Below are positions 31,716 to 35,336 of a stretch of 35,336 nucleotides of DNA, in pieces. Source of the stretch: a bacterium HR08 (GTDB lineage: Bacteria > Acidobacteriota > Blastocatellia > HR10). Below the pieces are notes generated by a model. That model had not been told where the DNA came from and made no database searches. It worked only from the letters and a program-made list of their open reading frames with translations. The DNA is taken from NCBI GenBank assembly GCA_002898775.1, contig BEHK01000012.1, forward strand, positions 1 to 35,336, read 5' to 3'. Position numbers and translations under genes: made by a program. Position 1 is the first letter of the stretch; every line of letters begins with the position of its first letter.

Positions 31716-33698
31716 TTAGCTGACGGCGACCTTCATCGGCTGGCGTCCTGGATACAGGGCGATGAGCGTCCCCAAGATCACGATCCCGCCGCCGATCCAC
31801 AGCCACCGCACAAGCGGATTCAGATAGGCGTGGATGATGGGGGCTCCCGTCTCCGTCACGCCCGCGAAATAAATGTAGAGGTCCTCGCGCCATCCCGAAT
31901 GGATCGTCACTTTCGTGAGCGGCTGTTGGCTCGCCGTGTACAACCGTCGCTCCGGCGTGAGCGTGGTGAGGACCTCATCACCCCGGCGCACTTCGAGGGT
32001 GAGGCGATCGTAGATGTAATTCGGCGTCTCTCCTTGAGCCCGGTCTTTCATGGTCACGGTATAGCGGCCCAACTCCAGTGTCGCGCCCACGGGCATCTCC
32101 ATCTCGCGCTCCTTATTGAAGGCCGCTCCGGCAATCCCCACGAAGACGACCACGATCCCGAAGTGCACGATGTACCCCCCATACCGCCGCGTGTTCCGAA
32201 GCACGAGCTGCACGAGCGCTTGCCCCCAGGTCCGCCCCGTCTGTGAGCGGATGACCCGCGCTCCACGCCAGAACTCGCTCACGATCGTGACGGCCACAAA
32301 CGCCGCGAGCATGAAGGCGATCAGCGCATAAGGCTCTCTCACTCCGAAGGCGAGCAGGAGCCCACCCGTCGCCACCCCGATGAGCGTTGGAGCGGTGAAA
32401 TTCCGCTTCAGGCTCTCCCACGACGTCCGCCGCCACGCCAGCAGCGGCCCCACGCCCGTCAGCAGAAGCAAGAAGAGGAAGATCGGGATGTTCACCCGAT
32501 TGAAGAACGGTGGGCCAACGCTCACCTTATTCCCCGTGATCGCCTCCGAGATCACCGGAAAGAGCGTCCCCCACAGGACGGCGAAGCAGGCCGCCAGCAG
32601 CACCAGATTGTTGAAGAGGAATGAGGCCTCGCGCGAGAGCACGGCCTCCAGCCGATGCTCACTCCGCAAATAGTCCCGGCGGCGAGTGAAGAAGAAGAGG
32701 CAGACGGCGAACACCATCAGCAGGAATCCGGCGAACCAATGCCCGATCGGCGATTGCGCGAAGGCGTGCACCGAACTCACCACCCCCGAGCGCGTCAGGA
32801 ACGTGCCGAAGACGCAGAGCAGGAAGGTGATGAAGACCAACCACACGTTCCACACCTTGAGCATGCCGCGGCGCTCCTGCATCATCACCGAGTGGAGGAA
32901 AGCCGTGCCCGTCAGCCACGGCATGAATGAAGCGTTCTCCACCGGGTCCCATCCCCAATAACCTCCCCAGCCGAGGACAGCATACGCCCAGTGCGCGCCC
33001 ATCAGGATCCCCAGGCTCAAAAAGCCCCAGGCGATCATCGTCCATCGGCGCGTGACATGGATCCATCGCTCCCCCGGCGAACGCGTGATCAAGGCCGCGA
33101 GCGCAAAGGCGAAGGGGACGGAGAAGCCGACATAGCCGAGATAGAGCGTGGGGGGATGTAGGGCCATCTCCGGATACTGCAGCAGCGGATTCAATCCCCG
33201 CCCATCCGGTGGCGCGAACGGGCGCGTCGTCCCATCGGCGGCCACTTCCGCCAGAGGCCGAAACGGGCTCACGACGAAGGCATTCAGGATGAGGAAGAAG
33301 AGCTGAACGCCCGCCAGAATCGCGCCGGCCAGCGGCCGCAGCTCTCCCTCTTCCCGATGGGTCACCAGCACAATGAACATGTAGCCGGAGAGGATCCAGC
33401 TCCAGAAAAGGAGCGATCCTTCCTGCCCCGCCCACAGCGCCGTGAGCTTATACAGAAGAGGGAGATCGCGATTGCTGTGATTCGCCACGTAAGCGATCGA
33501 GAACTCGTTGGTGAGAAAGAGTCCCCACAGGCAGGCGATCGCCACGCTCAGCGTGGGAAAGATTGTGACGCCCGCACGCCGCGCCGTCTCCCGGAGGACG
33601 GGATGACCCGTCCGGTGCGCCACGATCCCGGCGATGAAGGCATACGCGCAGGCCGTCACAGCGAGCAGAACAGCGAAGGAGCCCAATGAGTCCATCAT
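31716..33698 (-). CDS. ccmF: Haem lyase CcmF
   Basis: A 660-residue polytopic inner-membrane protein of the haem-copper-independent HHP (haem handling protein) family. The WWD motif GWGGYWGWDPVENASFMPWL (243-262) binds haem at the periplasmic face. Conserved histidines flank it (for example His181 in EMALHPPTLYLG and the one in GTAFLHSVMM). CcmF ligates haem from CcmE to apocytochrome c thiols. The length is normal (about 640-660). Tandem ATGs stand at 33698 and 33695, with GGGAG about ten bases upstream. It is the first Ccm gene after the promoter at 33731-33760. Confidence 0.95.
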   Translation of the reverse strand: MMDSLGSFAVLLAVTACAYAFIAGIVAHRTGHPVLRETARRAGVTIFPTLSVAIACLWGLFLTNEFSIAYVANHSNRDLPLLYKLTALWAGQEGSLLFWSWILSGYMFIVLVTHREEGELRPLAGAILAGVQLFFLILNAFVVSPFRPLAEVAADGTTRPFAPPDGRGLNPLLQYPEMALHPPTLYLGYVGFSVPFAFALAALITRSPGERWIHVTRRWTMIAWGFLSLGILMGAHWAYAVLGWGGYWGWDPVENASFMPWLTGTAFLHSVMMQERRGMLKVWNVWLVFITFLLCVFGTFLTRSGVVSSVHAFAQSPIGHWFAGFLLMVFAVCLFFFTRRRDYLRSEHRLEAVLSREASFLFNNLVLLAACFAVLWGTLFPVISEAITGNKVSVGPPFFNRVNIPIFLFLLLLTGVGPLLAWRRTSWESLKRNFTAPTLIGVATGGLLLAFGVREPYALIAFMLAAFVAVTIVSEFWRGARVIRSQTGRTWGQALVQLVLRNTRRYGGYIVHFGIVVVFVGIAGAAFNKEREMEMPVGATLELGRYTVTMKDRAQGETPNYIYDRLTLEVRRGDEVLTTLTPERRLYTASQQPLTKVTIHSGWREDLYIYFAGVTETGAPIIHAYLNPLVRWLWIGGGIVILGTLIALYPGRQPMKVAVS

Positions 33699-33730
33699 CC
33701 GCGCCCGTCTCCCAGAGAAGTCGAAGAGAA

Positions 33731-33760
33731 ATGGTACTCGCGCCCCTCCGAGAGCGTCAA
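33731..33760 (-). promoter_or_regulatory. Sigma-70-type promoter of the Ccm operon
   Basis: Minus-strand -35 TTGACG (33755-33760), an 18-base spacer, -10 TACCAT (33731-33736). The predicted start is about 25 bases before the ccmF ATG. This suggests that ccmF through ccmD form one unit separate from the gene at 34099. Confidence 0.58.
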
Positions 33761-34098
33761 GCAGCCGGAGGATCGCTCCCCTCGAGACCGCGAATCATGC
33801 CTCGCCAGATCGCGGGAAGGCCATCACCCTCGATGGCGAATGGAGCGCACCGGGGATGGCATCGCGGATCGCTCGCGACGTCTCCCACCTTCGCGGCGAG
33901 GAGCTGAGGTTCTGAACCGGGCGAACGGCCCCTCACCCGCTCTTTTTCGTCACGTCCTCCACGAGCACGCGCGCCAAGAGCAGAAGAAAGCGGGAGCGCA
34001 ACAGCGAGGATCGAATGCGCCAGGATACAAGCCGCACCGCGTAGGGATCTTCTCGCGCCAGAAGGACGAGTTCGGCGGGGAGTTCGATCTCCTCGATC
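33761..34098. other. Gap between ccmF promoter and the right-edge gene, with a start-less frame
   Basis: No confident gene. On the minus strand an open frame ends at 33933 and reads TYRPEIEEIELPAELV then ARVLVEDVTKKSG. It looks protein-like but has no good start: upstream it runs only inside the 34099 gene in another frame (ATG at 34211). It could be a frameshifted C-terminal extension of that gene or chance. Confidence 0.3.
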
Positions 34099-35334
34099 TC
34101 AGGCCGGTAGGTGATCCCGCACGCGAGCGCGAGGCTCCCGCTCGATGGCTTGCAGCTCTTCCTCGAGCGTCCCACCGGTGACGCCCGGTGGGGAGACAGA
34201 TCGCTGCTCATCCGGGAGCGCGCTGAGAAGCGTCTGCGCGTAAACGGTCAGTTGCGCCGCCTGCACCGGATCCCCGAATTTCTGAAACAGCGGGAGGTAA
34301 TCGTGGGTGAGCGACACGATGAACCTCCGCGTCTCCCGCGATCCACGGAAAGCTCGACCGGCGCGCGCCTGTTGCCAGAGCATCTCCGCCCGTGCCAAGA
34401 CATGCGCGAAAATCGCCTGCGCTTCTCGCTCCAAGGGTGCGAGCGAGTCGGCCGTGCGAAAGCGGCGACTCAAATAGCCGCCGAGGACGGCCAGCGCCGA
34501 ATCTTGGGAGAGCATCGGAAGCCGAGAGAAGACCACTCGAAACAGAGCATCGCCCGCCTCGGGAGAACTCGCCGCCGACGTCAGCAGCAAGCTCACGACG
34601 GGAGGAATCTCACCACCTGGTGAGAGCACGCGCCCGAGGACATCTGTGAGAAGCGAGACCTCTCGCGAGGCATCCCCCGCCGACGCATCCCATAGCGCCG
34701 CCAGCATCTCTTGGTACAACGCCGCGCGCGTGAGCCCGCCGGTCGCGCGTTCGGCCTCTTCGTCCTTGAACCGCTCGATGAGACGCGCGGCGAATCTCGA
34801 ATCCCGGCGAATCACCACCTGGAGCAGCTCTCGAAAGAGCGCCCGCCGAAGTCCGACGTCCGCCGGGCGGTCCCCTCCCCCGCGTTCCTCCTTCACGTCC
34901 ATGCGGACGATCTCATCCATCAGGTTCTCGCACAGCGAGCGTCCGGCCGGCTCATCGAGCGTCCACAGCAGGTCGGCTGCCTGAAGGCGAATGCGCCATC
35001 GCTGTGCGGGATCGGAGATCCGCTTGGCCTCTTCCAGAACCTCCTGCACGAGCAGGAACGCGTCCCGCCGCTTTTCCGCAACCTCCTGCTCTTGCCTTCC
35101 GGGCTCCTGTCGGCCCCCGACTGCCGACGCCGCCTGAGCGCGTTCGGAGGGCCCATCGAGCTTTTCAAGCCGACGGGATCCCCACGCGATCTGGGGGTCA
35201 GGCGGGGTGCTCAAGAGGAGAATTCCGCCGACGAGCAGCGCTCCCCGGATTCTCCCGCCCCGTCCTCGGCAAGGCCATCGCCGAATCCAGATGCCTGGAA
35301 AGCGCCCCCCTTGATCTCGAAGCTCGCGGATCAT
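34099..35334 (-). CDS. Hypothetical exported alpha-helical protein (may extend beyond window)
   Basis: At least 411 residues; the ATG at 35334 lies two bases from the edge, so the real start may be further out. A basic N-terminus and a hydrophobic segment (about residues 31-43, GALLVGGILLLST) suggest export or anchoring. The rest is helical, with repeated patterns of the type 'LLQVVIRRDSRFAARLIERF' and 'AADLLWTLDEPAGRSLCENL', akin to HEAT/TPR-like helical arrays seen in secreted proteins of Acidobacteriota. I do not recognise a family. It lies upstream of the Ccm operon on the same strand but is separated by about 370 bases and a promoter. Confidence 0.65.
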   Translation of the reverse strand: MIRELRDQGGRFPGIWIRRWPCRGRGGRIRGALLVGGILLLSTPPDPQIAWGSRRLEKLDGPSERAQAASAVGGRQEPGRQEQEVAEKRRDAFLLVQEVLEEAKRISDPAQRWRIRLQAADLLWTLDEPAGRSLCENLMDEIVRMDVKEERGGGDRPADVGLRRALFRELLQVVIRRDSRFAARLIERFKDEEAERATGGLTRAALYQEMLAALWDASAGDASREVSLLTDVLGRVLSPGGEIPPVVSLLLTSAASSPEAGDALFRVVFSRLPMLSQDSALAVLGGYLSRRFRTADSLAPLEREAQAIFAHVLARAEMLWQQARAGRAFRGSRETRRFIVSLTHDYLPLFQKFGDPVQAAQLTVYAQTLLSALPDEQRSVSPPGVTGGTLEEELQAIEREPRARVRDHLPA

Positions 35335-35336
35335 CT

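Noticed and set aside
33840-34181. 113-codon plus-strand frame beside the right-edge gene
   Set aside because: It has no ribosome-binding site or motif and overlaps the coding end of the minus-strand gene at 34099; likely chance in GC-rich DNA.

Overview
The window reads as chromosomal DNA of a GC-rich (roughly 60-65% by eye), densely coding, Gram-negative-type bacterium. The best guess is Acidobacteriota. The grounds are a 1,079-residue TonB-type receptor with an N-terminal carboxypeptidase-regulatory (CNA-B-like) domain, as in the Oar-like receptors abundant in that phylum; a cytochrome c maturation (Ccm) cluster of unusual make-up with another CNA-B-like protein inside it; and the mix of housekeeping genes. 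A GH57 glucanase could fit a thermophile, but that is inference. I see no rRNA, tRNA, CRISPR array, insertion sequence, phage gene or replication origin.

Layout. 1-12144 is minus strand: the start of an acyl-CoA dehydrogenase gene (cut by the window edge); a zinc-type quinone/alcohol dehydrogenase overlapping a small penicillin-binding transpeptidase; an efflux pair (MacA-like adaptor and MacB-type ATPase) with no permease beside it; an operon of outer-membrane barrel protein, phosphohexomutase, FtsB/DivIC-like protein and glutamate dehydrogenase; and an operon of TPR protein, RNase III and signal peptidase I. A divergent promoter region at about 12150-12384 separates these from plus-strand icd and mdh. 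Minus-strand genes follow for a glycine-zipper envelope protein and an RlmI-like rRNA methyltransferase (14666-16608). From 16699 to 26611 the plus strand carries folK, the TonB-type receptor, a cytosolic GAF-type histidine kinase with its receiver-only partner, a GH57 glucanase, galT and an amidohydrolase. From 26738 to the right edge the minus strand carries the Ccm cluster, transcribed ccmF, ccmH, two accessory membrane genes, ccmE, ccmA, ccmB, ccmC, ccmD-like, preceded by an unrecognised secreted protein.

How the genes work together. The Ccm genes move haem across the membrane and attach it to apocytochromes c; most are joined by 4-base ATGA/GTGA overlaps that suggest translational coupling. 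icd and mdh are two TCA-cycle steps side by side. GH57, GalT and the phosphohexomutase point to glycogen or starch turnover feeding sugar phosphates, perhaps under the kinase/receiver pair just upstream.

The most notable observation is ccmE. An in-frame TAA interrupts an otherwise intact reading frame at codon 76, between the membrane-anchored half and the half holding the haem-binding site, and that site is of the rare cysteine type (CxxxY instead of HxxxY). The neighbouring CcmH is also atypical (CxCxC instead of CxxC). Four clear promoter-like sites share a TTGAC(A/G) box and an 18-base spacer. Several genes end in hairpins that touch or nearly touch the stop codon and lack a T tract.
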